The position numbers were made by a program, and so were the translations under genes. Positions 49,918-60,299 of a DNA stretch of 64,000 bases are shown in pieces; the first letter of the stretch is position 1, and each line of letters opens with the position of its first letter. The notes beneath the pieces were generated by a model. It was not told the DNA's origin. It ran no database searches and saw only the letters and a program-made list of their open reading frames with translations. Source of the stretch: Lepturacanthus savala (Eukaryota > Chordata > Actinopteri > Scombriformes > Trichiuridae); contig CM060475.1 of NCBI GenBank assembly GCA_030544235.1, positions 9,111,909 to 9,175,908 on the forward strand, given 5' to 3'.

Positions 49918-51908
49918 TCAAGACGCTACCATTAAGCCAACAACGCGTCTAATGGAGCCGACCGTCGGATGCAGGGCTCCCCAGTCTGAATGCCGCCGGT
50001 ACTCGCCCTTCTCCAGCAGGTACTGGTGGCCCCGGTAGTTCGGCAGCTCGTAGAAGACCCAGACGCCGTCGTGGATGTGAGCCGACTGGACGCCGTTGTA
50101 CTGCCAGCGGCCCATCAGGGTCGGCATGTCCTCGCTGAACTCGATCATCTGGCCGTCAAAGTCCGGATGCTGGTAGATGCGGATCCTGTGTCTGTTGGAA
50201 GCCTTGAAAATACAGAAAAGTTGATTTAAGGGAGTGAAAAAGAGAAACGTTGCTCGATGCTGCCAAAACCCTGCAGGGTAACTGTAAAATTGCACTTAAC
50301 CTCCTAAAGCACAGTAATGACTCCTAAGAAAATACTATTTCTGAGTTTGTCCGGCTAAAACCAGACTTTTAAACTTCATGTGAACATGTTAGCTCGACTA
50401 AAATCAAGCTAGCAAAGTTGAGCTAACAGAATGTAAACCATAAACAGGGTAACTCAAACCAGAGGTAAACAGAGCGAGAGTATATCTGCAAGATTCTCCA
50501 TCATGCTAGTTTAACCTTTGAGTTGCTAACGGCAGAAGCTAAAGAGTGTGTATCACCACGTATCATAGCAGAGGACTATTAGTCATCAAAAATCATAGAC
50601 TAGGACAAGGACAGTAGATTAATGAAGATATTACCTGTAGCTTGACTTAACCCTGACTGTTTTTCCCTCCTTCCAAAATGGTCTCAATGAGCAAGATCTG
50701 AAAGAGGAAAACTAGAAAAGCCCTGCAGGAGCAAGATATCACCACCAGGTGGCCCCAAATTAGCGCCTGTTTGAAGATCTGTTACCAAAATCCTAAAACA
50801 GAACATTCTAAGTGATCCAGAAACAAGGATTTCTTCCAGATTATTACCAAAATGTAATCATCTGTTCAAGGTACTCTTCCCAACATTCGCTGAAAATTTG
50901 ACAAAAATCCATCTATAGTTTTTTGAGTTATGTTGCTAAGAAGTAGACAAAAACCGGCAGAAACATAACCTCCTTGGAAGATGTAATAACCCTAGAACAT
51001 ACCCATGATTGATTGATTCAAACCTTTATTTAAGTCTTGAAGGTCTTTGAGTTGATGTTGAGAAACAACGTGGGGTAAACTGGACTTATTTCTAGATTTC
51101 TAGAGTTCTGTGACAAGATTATCAATATGACATTAAATGACTCGTTGAGCCAAATACTGAGGTATTTGTACTCTAAGACTCGATCAATGTGACAACCAGT
51201 CAGTGTTGATAGGTGCAGATGTTAAAATCAATGCCCCTGGCTCTGGAAACCAGCATGTGCTTTTGCTTTGGTTGCATTAAGAACTAAACTCAGGTTAAAA
51301 AGAGCTGCAGGTTCTCAGTTACATGTTGTACAGAGAACAATACAAGAGGTCCCAGTATGGATCCTTGTGGGACACCTTAGGACATTGACGGCAGCAGGAC
51401 TTACGTGTCTGATGAGGCGACAGGAGCGGATGGTGTCGTTGAAGCCGTTCCAGGACTGGAAGTTGGGGTACTCCCCTCCCATCAGGACGTACTGGTAGCC
51501 CATGTACTGGGGCCTCTCGTAGACCACCCAGGGTCCGCCCTCCACCCGGATGGAGTTACAGTGGCTGAAGTGGGAGCTGAGCTCCACGCAGTCACTGCTG
51601 CATTCATAGTAACGGCCCTTGAAGTCTTTATTCTCGTAGAAGAAGATCTGAAAATAGAGTTTGAAGCTGTCTGAGCTACATCTCTTTATACACTAAGAAT
51701 TTTATAAAATATATTACAAATATATTATTAGCATGTTAGAAACACTATGCAATAAAGGGTTCAGCTATAATGGAAAAAAAATCTATAATAATCTAAATAT
51801 AATATATTCTACTTCTCTTAAAGGTATATACACACATTTTACAGTTAAAACATGTTATTGTTGTTATTAACATTATGTTGTACTCACCTTCCCTGTCATT
51901 CGCTCCAT
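49918..51908 (-). CDS. crygs: Gamma-crystallin, gamma-S type (copy 1)
   Basis: Three exons on minus: 51908-51888 (MERMTGK), 51647-51405 (N-terminal domain) and 50202-49918 (C-terminal domain). Total 182 residues, phase 0 at both junctions, the standard gamma-crystallin plan of one exon per two-Greek-key domain. Motifs include FFYENKDFKGRYYEC, RVEGGPWVVYERP, IRIYQHPDFDGQM and WVFYELPNYRGHQYLLE, closest to gamma-S. It is a soluble lens structural protein contributing refractive index. It ends RRVVGLMVAS, a few residues longer than the usual gamma-S ending just after RRI. A second in-frame ATG lies nine bases into exon 1. A TATATAAA box at 51991-51984 is about 80 bases upstream; AATAAA is at 49874-49869. 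Confidence 0.9.
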
Positions 51909-51983
51909 CACTTTATGTTTCTCTCCTCATCAAATCAAATTAAATCAAAGCCGGTTGATCACAGCTTTTACTGATGCTCCACT

Positions 51984-51991
51984 TTTATATA
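51984..51991 (-). promoter_or_regulatory. TATA box of gamma-S copy 1
   Basis: TATATAAA on minus, about 76 bases before the start codon. This fits the short leaders of crystallin genes. Confidence 0.7.
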
Positions 51992-52479
51992 AAGGCAGAT
52001 GAAACGTTGCCAGTTCACTGATTGTCATTTAAATGAGCTGCACATGAGCTGATGTGGCAAATGTTTTACGTACGTGGCCTTTTATACGTGTTGATGCAGA
52101 AACGTTGACTGTGAATGCTGTTGGATTCCTTTGAATAAAGTTTGTATATAGACACATGGATAGAATGTGTTTAATTATTAAGTAAATACACATATTTAAT
52201 ATTATTATTATGAAGATCATTTCTGCTAATTTCAAAATAAATGGTTTACAATTTGATTTATAGCAATAAAATATTTGCAGGAATTTAAAATGTAAATATT
52301 CCTATGCAGATTTTGAGTTATGCTAAACTCTACACATATTTTTATAATTTAATATAACTTTATTAACATGTGTAATCGCTGCAACGTAATTAATTTTAAC
52401 ATATATGACCCAAATTATTTATTGTGTAGGTTAATCTCTGCAGAATACTTTTAATTTTGAGAAGCAAAATAAATGATGT

Positions 52480-52580
52480 TGCAAAGCTGTGATATAAAAT
52501 CTTATGTATTTACAGTTAAGTGTAAAAGAGGGCTTTTATTTTGAAAGGATGAGGTCACATGCCCAGGATATCCTGTTTGC
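52480..52580 (+). repeat. TTTTATTTTGAAGG dispersed repeat
   Basis: AGCTGTGATATAAAATC, GGGCTTTTATTTTGAAAGG, then GAGGTCACATGCCCAGGATA. It lies between the two gamma-S genes. Confidence 0.82.
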
Positions 52581-53339
52581 CAGTCAGAATTTTGGGGTAT
52601 CTGGGGTAAGTCAACTTGAATTTATTTATTTTTTACATATAATTAACTTTTGATGTTATATTTTTTATAATATGCTAAAACAGATTTGTTGCCACATGAC
52701 AACAATATGCAAATAAGGTAAATTCCCAGTGAATACAACGAATGGAGTTGTTGGCATTAACACAGCTTCGTCCAACGCGTCTTTATACACAACAAGAACA
52801 ATAAAATAAACGCATGGTTTACCGAGTGTGAACTGGATTATTCAATCAGCGATTCAAATATTTATCCAGGCTTATCACATTGTTCTGACGCATTCAATCC
52901 ACGTTCCCTAAACAATGCAAACGCAAAGCAACCTAAAAGCCACCGGGCACAGCACAAACCCAGGGCACTGCAGGACATTTGGTTTGATATGAACCACTGA
53001 GCTGAGTCAGTGGAAGGATCCAGAGGCCAGAAAATCCTGGTGAAACGGAGGATTTCGTCCAACAAGTTGTATATGCACCAAAAAAGGAGGTTTAAACAGC
53101 AAAAAAACAACATGGATACCAGGCAGTAATGCTTGGATTAAGGGTCTTTTACACCTTTTTTCTTGAATATTTAAATAGCTACACTCAGATATTCATGGTC
53201 GCACCATTATTAGACTAACATTTTGACATCTGTGATATTTAATGACTTCATTCAGGTATAGAATTGAGAACTAAATTGTCTATTTTAATTGTGAGAATGA
53301 CAGAACATTATAAAAACATATAATCGATTTTGTTGTAAT

Positions 53340-54190
53340 CAAATAATAGCTTAGTGTTAAATCCAGGAAAAACCATGAGCCAATCAGCTTTGAGGAGGCG
53401 GGGCCCCGATATCATGGAATTGATTTGATTGGTCCTTAACATGACGCCACCAAGTTATATGGTTGTAGGAGCTTTAGATACAAAGTTATTGATGAAAAAC
53501 TATGAGCCAATCAGCTTTCAGCCTGATATCATGAGCCAATCAGCTTTCAGCCTGACATTGTGTGTAGCTGGGCCGTTACCATGGTGACTAACTACTCTAC
53601 TGCATGTGCTCTGATGCTGATGACATCACTAACCGACAAACAATGGCTGACACACCTCAAACTCCTGCTTGTAAATCAAAAACCGTCATTCATATTCACA
53701 AAATGATATTTTCTGAGAGCTGAGATTCTCCCGTTTGTGCTGATATCATTTTTATTTCTGTACATTAAAAACTGTGAGCAGAGGAGCAGGTTAGAGAGTA
53801 TGAATAATTTGGAAACGGAGGATGATCAAAATCAAATTTAGTATTGGGAGTGAATGGGAAGAAAGTAGACACCAAGCAGCTCTTGGAGCCTCGTAGCAAC
53901 AAAACCATCCAACTCTCAGCTTCAGTCGACATATTGGAGCGACCGGGACGGGCGTGCCTACATTACGATGTAAAAATCATTGACGTACGATTAAAGTTGC
54001 AGCCGTGCTGGCAAGTTGGACATTTTTTTTTTCCAGAGAATTTTTCTTTCCTGCTACACTCTAACGATGACATCACTCACTCTCGGCTCTAGAGGCTCCT
54101 CCCATCCGGAATGAATGGGGCAAAAATCTCACAGAAAGTGGCCACGACGTTACCATGGCAACAGGAATCGCCAAGAAAAGTCATGGTCAT
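53340..54190 (+). repeat. Dispersed repeat, copy 2 (first copy at 3.6-4.6 kb)
   Basis: Same order of landmarks as the copy in the SLAM-like gene, including GAGCCAATCAGCTTT repeats, GGCGGGGCCCCGATAT, GCTGGGCCGTTACCATGG and ATGTAAAAATCATTGA. Same orientation on plus. No protein domain was recognised. Confidence 0.75.
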
Positions 54191-54713
54191 CAATGAATGA
54201 CCATGAATCAATGAAGGAAAATCTTTCATGGAGGACCACTTCCCTCCTCCCTTGCTCTTGTTGCTATGGCAACTTCCATCGTTAGAGCTCGTTAACGATC
54301 ATTAGGTCTGATCTGAACCAGTTAAACTGGTAAAAAGAGGCTGATTCTGGACTAATGTTGAACTAGTGGTGTGATAAATGACTTACTGGCTTCTACATGT
54401 TAGTTCTATTAGCTTCTTCCACGTAGCTAGCTGAGTCAATATAAGCCGTTAGCCACTGGCCCCGCCCACTGGAAAACAACATCTGGACCAAACCACTTTG
54501 AGGAATAAGGGGGGGGGGCATTAAACCTAACCATGTTTCCCCCCTAGGATTTACACCTATGCTTATGTGTAACCACAGTTGCTGCAGTTTCCCAAACTGT
54601 TTTATCATGAGACATATGAATATAAACCCATTCAGAACACAGTGAGGGTTTGCTTCTCGTTTATTGATCGTGTCGTATCAGTCGGGGCATCTACAAAGAT
54701 CTAGCATCACTTC

Positions 54714-55947
54714 CTAAAACTCGGTGATCCTGCGGAAGGAGCCGACGGCGGGCAGAGCCGCCCCCCAGTCGCTGTGCTGCCGGTACTCGCCTCTCTCCAG
54801 GAGGTACTGGTGCCCCCTGTAGTTGGGGAGGTCGTATAACACCCAGGCTCCGTCGGCCACCACGCAGGAATGGGCCTCGCGTAGCTTGTAGGTGTCGTAC
54901 ACCGACGGACAGTCGTCAGCACACTCCACCATCTGACCTCCGAAGTCTGGCCTCTCATAGAGCTTCAGCTTCCAGGCGGTTCCATAAACCTGAGAAAACA
55001 CCAGAGGAGTTCAAGCAACAAACACTTTTGATGCTGTGCTATAGACTGGTACCAAAAAAACTTGATAATCAAAGTCCAAACATGGCACAAAAGGGGCTTA
55101 AGAACAAGATCAACAGGGACTTTTCCTGTTTTCCTGTGAAATAAAATCTATGTTTTTACAGCTAGACTGAAATGGGGCTTTTATTTTGAAAGCCATACAA
55201 TTTATGAGGTCACATGACCAGGATATCCTGTTTGCCAGTTCCTTTTGCTAAAAATGGAAGCTGATGTTTTACAAATTCTTTTTCTACTTCTTCATTCTGG
55301 TTTTCTACATTTTTTATTTTACAAAAATTACGATTTTGAGTGATTTCTGACAATCCACCTAGAATATAAAACAAGTTGATAGTTGATGTCTTTAACTTTG
55401 TTTTAAGAGCGTTAAACTATCTGGTACCAAGTTTTCCTACATTCTCCTCTACAGTTCTTCTTGGCCAACTCCTTCTCAGAAGCTGCTGGTTGCAAACCGC
55501 TGCCAAACCCGCAGCTATTGTCTGGCTGCTGTTGGTTTAGCAGCTTGGTTCTGTGCCCTTGTGCATTCCTGCTGCTGCTCACAGCCCGAATGTTTCAGAC
55601 TGTTCCTACAGCTTCTTACGTTCTTCACGGCTCGGCAGGACTTGACGCTGTCGCTGAAGGCCATCCACTGCTGGCTGTCGGCGTACTCCCCGGGGCTGAG
55701 GACGTACTGGAAGCCCTTGTAGCCGGGCCGCTCGTAGATCACCCACACGCCGCTCTCCACCCGGATGGAGCTGCAGCGGCTGAAATACGCCAGCAGGTCG
55801 GTGCAGTCGCTGCTGCAGTTGTAGCAGCGACCCTGGAACTTCTTCTCCTCGTAAAACGTGATCTGTGGCCAAAGGTGAGACAGTTAGCGAGAGTTTTATT
55901 AAACGGACAAGTCGAGATCGCGACAGGTTAGTTCTTACCTTCCCCAT
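54714..55947 (-). CDS. crygs: Gamma-crystallin, gamma-S type (copy 2)
   Basis: Three exons on minus: 55947-55939 (MGK), 55862-55620 (first domain) and 54989-54714 (second domain). Total 175 residues, phase 0 throughout. Sequences such as ITFYEEKKFQGRCYNC, SIRVESGVWVIYERP, WVLYDLPNYRGHQYLLERG and the ending SFRRITEF are gamma-S-like. This copy keeps the normal C-terminal length, unlike copy 1. The first domain has several cysteines (CYNCSSDC). It is a lens structural protein in the same orientation as its neighbours. AATAAA is at 54665-54660, about 50 bases past the stop. No clear TATA box was seen, though an AT-rich GATAAATAC lies about 45 bases upstream of the start. Confidence 0.9.
55155..55240 (+). 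repeat. TTTTATTTTGAAGG dispersed repeat
   Basis: GGGGCTTTTATTTTGAAAGC, then TTATGAGGTCACATGACCAG and GATATCCTGTTTGCCAG. It lies in intron 2 of gamma-S copy 2 and shares the CCTGTTTGCCAG ending with the copy at 52.5 kb. Confidence 0.85.
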
Positions 55948-56049
55948 TTGGATGCCCGGTAATTCTGTGTTTGCTGCAGCAGTCAAAGTATTTATCGATA
56001 AACAAAATGTGCAGCGTGCAGCAAGTCTTTGATACGCAGATGAGGCGGA

Positions 56050-57370
56050 TTTACATATCAGCAGAAAAAAAGTGGCGTTTGATTTGCCTTTGTTTGCCAG
56101 TTTGATGATGAGTCCGTATCAAACACATGGGACAAAAAAAACTAAACTAAACGATGCAGCAATGTTGAAATAATACGGCCTGGACTGGAATCACAAAGAG
56201 GGGGATCAGGAAACGCTTTAATGCCAAAAACCTTGGAATCACTTTCTGGATTTACTTTAAAAAAATGGAGTTTTGTTCAAATCATTTTAGTAGAAAATAT
56301 AAAAGGTAAAAAAAGGAAAATAATACAATCATTTAACATCAATTACACTTTAAACCCTCTATCACTCATATCAATATGCAAATAATAGTGATGTAATTTT
56401 CATAATTACAATAACATTAGTACCAATAACAGCAATAATATTAATGTGATATTTATATTGATAAGATATAACAATCATAATTATACAGATCATGTAACAT
56501 GATAAACTGGTGAGTTTATATAAGAAATATACTTTATTTTATAATATAATGAAATCAGATCCTTTGTGCTACAAAAGCTTTTTTTTAAATATATTTTTTT
56601 CACTGTCTGTAGCTGATCTAGATCATTTTTTATTATTTTTAACAGTTTTGTTCAGATATTCCTTCCTCTTCCATAAAGTTGTTGCCATCTTAGTGATAAT
56701 TATCATTTATATATCACTGATGTGTCTGAGTCTCCTTCAGTTTGATCAGAACTACAGTTTATATATGAACATCTACACTCATTTTTATTTCCCACTCATG
56801 TTTCCCACAGATTTCTGGAGGTCGAGTCGTCATTTTATAATGACGTTGTTTTTTAATCATCATTTTATAATGAGCTGATGATTCACAGCAGAAGAATCAT
56901 TGCACTGTGTGATGTATTTAGTCCAAATGACAAGAAATAAAAATGGTTTTCAACACATTCTCTGTGTCTTTCTAATTTAGAACAGTCCTGATCGCTCTCT
57001 TATGGACTATTTAACTAACTACTGAGTGTGTTGCACTGATCTCATGATATTTGTTATAATAATATTTATAATTATAGCTGCAAATCATGATATTCACCAT
57101 TGTGTGTTTTCAGTTGAGGCATCAATTTAAAAGGTGGTGATGAATGTTCTGTAATATTTGACTTCTGCTTTTTTTTTGGGTATCAAATCATTTGGAATAA
57201 AACAGAAAGCTGATGTTTTTTATGGAAAATGTTCATTGCTTTCATTCTGAAACATTAACATTGTCTCTGTACCATGGAAATAACAGATGTTTATGTGTAT
57301 TTGGTGTTTTTTTGCAGGTTTTATTCCCCAGTAAAACAACAACCGGGCATCAGAAACATTAGGTTTCAAC
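56050..57370. other. AT-rich spacer between crystallin genes
   Basis: Upstream of gamma-S copy 2 and downstream of the minus-strand gamma-M gene. Only short meaningless frames and AT-rich DNA are seen; the gamma-M polyadenylation signal is at 57380-57375. Confidence 0.55.
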
Positions 57371-57396
57371 TTGCTTTATTACATTTGGAACGTGGA

Positions 57397-58799
57397 CTAA
57401 CAGGAGTCCATGATGCGCCTCATGGAGCTGAACCTGGTCATGTTGCTCATTCCCACCTCTCGGAGGTTCCTGTACTCTCCTGGCCTCACGTACAGCATCT
57501 TCCCTCTGTAGTTGGGCTGCTCGAACATCAGCCAGTGGCCGTCCATCACGTTGCAGGACAGGCAGTCGGACATGTGGAAGCGGTCCATCATGTTGTCGCA
57601 GTCGTCCATCAACTCGTGCATCTGGCCTCCGAAGTTCTCCCTCTCGTAGATCCTCATACGGAAAGGTCCTCTGTGCTGTTGGTGATAGAAACAGACTTTA
57701 AGCCAACCTTCACATCTGGTTGTGATCTTCAAAGGTGGTACCGATGTCAACTTTACCAAACTGGGTTAAAATCCAGGAGTGCATCCATAAAACGAGCGTC
57801 TCATCCTAGAGATGCTGTAGAAGATATTCTTCTTTGCAGCACAAAACTCTTCACTGACTAGGTTGGTCTCACAAAGTTGTACTTATTTCAACTTTGCACC
57901 AAATTATGAGCAGGAACCTGCTCAGGAGTTGTACAGTTCTTTGAAGTTCTTTGAGATACTGTACCTTGACTTGGTGAAGACCAACTGAAAAGCTGCAATT
58001 CCAAGTCCTCAAAATTCCCCAGGTACCCAAGTCCCCGAAAGGACTAAAATATGTGATGAGCAAACAAATGAGTAACTGTAGAGAACACTCCTTACTTTTA
58101 GGAGGATTGGTACTTTTCACAAAAACTAAACTCTAAGTAAATCTTGAAGGTTTAGAAGAGTAAAACAACAGGTACAAGGAGGATTACCCCCGAGTACGCC
58201 TGAGGTGTGGGAGGAATTTGTCATTTTAGCTCAGTCAGTACTAAAGAATTCCTCTGGAGTGGATAAAATCAAACAGATTTACTGCGAGGTTTGAGAGTTT
58301 TTCTAGTTGGTGTCATGGCTTTTTAGTATCGCCTAGAGCTGTGAAGGAATCACCTACCAAGGAATCTCAAGGAATCTCATTGACCTACCAAGGAATCACA
58401 CCAACCTACCAAGGAATCACACCAACCTACCAAGGAATCTTGTCAACCTACAAAGGAATCTCGTCCACCTACCATGGGGATCATGCGACAGGACCTGATG
58501 CAGTCGCTCATGGTCATCCCCATCAGGCGCTGGTTGTCGGGATACTCGCCCCTCCTCACCAGGATCTGCTGACCCATGAAGTTGGACTTCTCGTAGACCA
58601 TGAAAAGGCCGCTCTCCACCCGGCAGGAGTTGCACCTGCTCAGGTAGGAGGTCAGCTCGGGGCAGTCATTGCTGGTCTCGTAGGACCGACCCTGAAAGTT
58701 GCGGTCCTCGTAGAATATGATCTGCAAAGAGAAAAGAGAGTATTAATCAGTGAATTCCCACTTCTCTGATTTCTAAAAAGCTTCACTTACCCTTCCCAT
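57397..58799 (-). CDS. crygm: Gamma-M crystallin (minus-strand copy)
   Basis: Exons on minus: 58799-58791 (MGR), 58721-58473 (first domain) and 57675-57397 (second domain), 178 residues. The start at 58799 was chosen because the paralogue and the family begin MG; an upstream in-frame ATG at 58805 would add Met-Thr. The protein is methionine-rich (DDCDNMMDRFHMSDC, SMRRIMDSC) and lacks the usual second-domain tryptophans except in HWLMFEQ, features of fish gamma-M crystallins, which pack very densely in hard fish lenses. TATAAAA is at 58864-58858. The gene lies head to head with the plus-strand gamma-M gene, with 527 bases between start codons. The first half of its last exon is almost identical to that neighbour. 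Intron 2 starts with a tandem repeat of donor-like motifs. Confidence 0.92.
58350..58472 (-). repeat. 21-bp repeat of 5' splice-site-like motifs
   Basis: On minus, the real donor ATG|GTAGGT is followed by about five imperfect units of roughly 21 bases (GATTCCTTGGTAGGTTGG plus 3), each recreating a GGTAGGT or TGTAGGT motif. Confidence 0.88.
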
Positions 58800-58857
58800 G
58801 GTCATGATAAAATGTGAGATGTATCTCAGATGTACAGCAACATCGACCGTTCTCCCT

Positions 58858-58864
58858 TTTTATA
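58858..58864 (-). promoter_or_regulatory. TATA box of minus-strand gamma-M gene
   Basis: TATAAAA on minus, about 60 bases upstream of the start codon. Confidence 0.75.
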
Positions 58865-59273
58865 CATTGCGCAGCCGCACTATTTCCACATGGCTTGTGC
58901 TGGAACCTTTGACTCATCACTCTATATTGTGGCACAGGGCAGCACTATACTGTTTGGCAGACGATTACTGTATGTCAGAATCTGCAATAGTTATTGTTGA
59001 TAGCATATTACCCCATCTTCCAGCTCGTTCTATCATTTGCTTAATATCTCTTCTGTCAAAGTCTATGCGGTGTGACTCTCAGACTGAGGGACACAATGGA
59101 TTCCACAACAACAAAACATCGTCAATGCAATTAATAAGAAATCTGAGTTGTGTTTTGCTTCTGTCATGACCCGACATGACCCGACCTACTAACCACTGAA
59201 AAGCCAAACCCATGCGATGAGTCATGACGTTTCACACAAAGGTGTGCAAGGTGTTTTGTTGGATGATAGTCAA

Positions 59274-59280
59274 TATAAAA
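59274..59280 (+). promoter_or_regulatory. TATA box of plus-strand gamma-M gene
   Basis: TATAAAA about 47 bases before the start codon. Together with the box at 58858 it shows two divergent core promoters about 410 bases apart. Confidence 0.78.
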
Positions 59281-59326
59281 GTGGCGGTGGGGTTGGCACC
59301 ATTTACCAAAAACTAAAACCGTCACC

Positions 59327-60232
59327 ATGGGCAGGGTAATATTTATCATATTACATATAGTTTGTATATTTCTGCTGTAAAAGTATTAATAGGCTGATTA
59401 ATTTGTTAGGGTTAGCCCTAACCCTAAGGCTAACCTAACCCTAAGTTAGCCTACCCTAGGTTATCTAGGGTAGGCTTAGGGTAAGGTTAGCCCTAACCCA
59501 TGGTTAAGTATTGAGCATATATAGCAACTAAATGTCTAGCCAAATACTCCATACTTCCATAGTAGTGAGAAGTTTTGTCATCTCATTACTATGTTTTTTC
59601 ACTGCAGATAATTTTCTACGAGGAGAGGAACTTCCAGGGTCGCTCCTATGAGTGCAGCAGCGACTGCACCGACATCCACCTGCACCTGAACCGCTGCAAC
59701 TCCTGCCGGGTGGAGAACGGATGCTTCATGGTGTACGACCTCCCCACCTTCATGGGTAACCAGGTCTTCTTGAGGAGAGGGGAGTATCCTGATTTCCAGC
59801 GCATGGGCAGCATGATGGGCATGATGGGAATGACCATGATGGACACGGTTCGCTCCTGTCGCATGATCCCCATGGTAAGGCGATTAGTTATTGTTTTGTC
59901 ATGTTTTACTGCAGTTGAGATCCGTAGACTGATGTCTCCTTCTCCTCCAACAGCACAGGGGACAGTTCAGGATGAGGATCTACGAGAGGGAGAACTTCGG
60001 AGGCCAGATGCACGAGTTGATGGACGACTGCGACAACATGATGGACCGCTTCCGCATGTCCGACTGCCTGTCCTGCAACGTGATGGACGGCCACTGGCTG
60101 ATGTTCGAGCAGCCCAACTACAGAGGCCGCATGATGTACCTGAGGCCTGGGGAGTACAGGAACTTCAGGGACATGGGAATGATTAACATGTCCAAGATCA
60201 GCTCCATGAGGCGCATCATGGACATGTGCTGA
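59327..60232 (+). CDS. crygm: Gamma-M crystallin (plus-strand copy)
   Basis: Exons 59327-59335 (MGR), 59608-59874 (first domain) and 59954-60232 (second domain), 184 residues, phase 0. The first domain starts IIFYEERNFQGRSYECSSDC. The second contains MRIYERENFGGQM and LMFEQPNYRG and ends RRIMDMC. It carries an extra methionine block, MGSMMGMMGMTMMD, at the end of the first domain, about six residues longer than in the minus-strand copy. It is a lens structural protein. TATAAAA is at 59274, Kozak context GTCACCATGG, polyadenylation signal AATAAA at 60276-60281. Intron 1 contains a telomere-like repeat. Confidence 0.93.
59405..59515. repeat. Short interstitial telomere-like tract
   Basis: Alternating TTAGGG and CCCTAA-type hexamers with one-base changes (for example TTAGCCCTAACCCTAA and TCTAGGGTAGGCTTAGGG), largely self-complementary, in intron 1 of the plus-strand gamma-M gene. 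Confidence 0.85.
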
Positions 60233-60299
60233 TCGTCTGTCATTTCACAAGAAAAGAAAGAAATACTGGGTCAAAAATAAAGAACATTTTTTGAAATAT

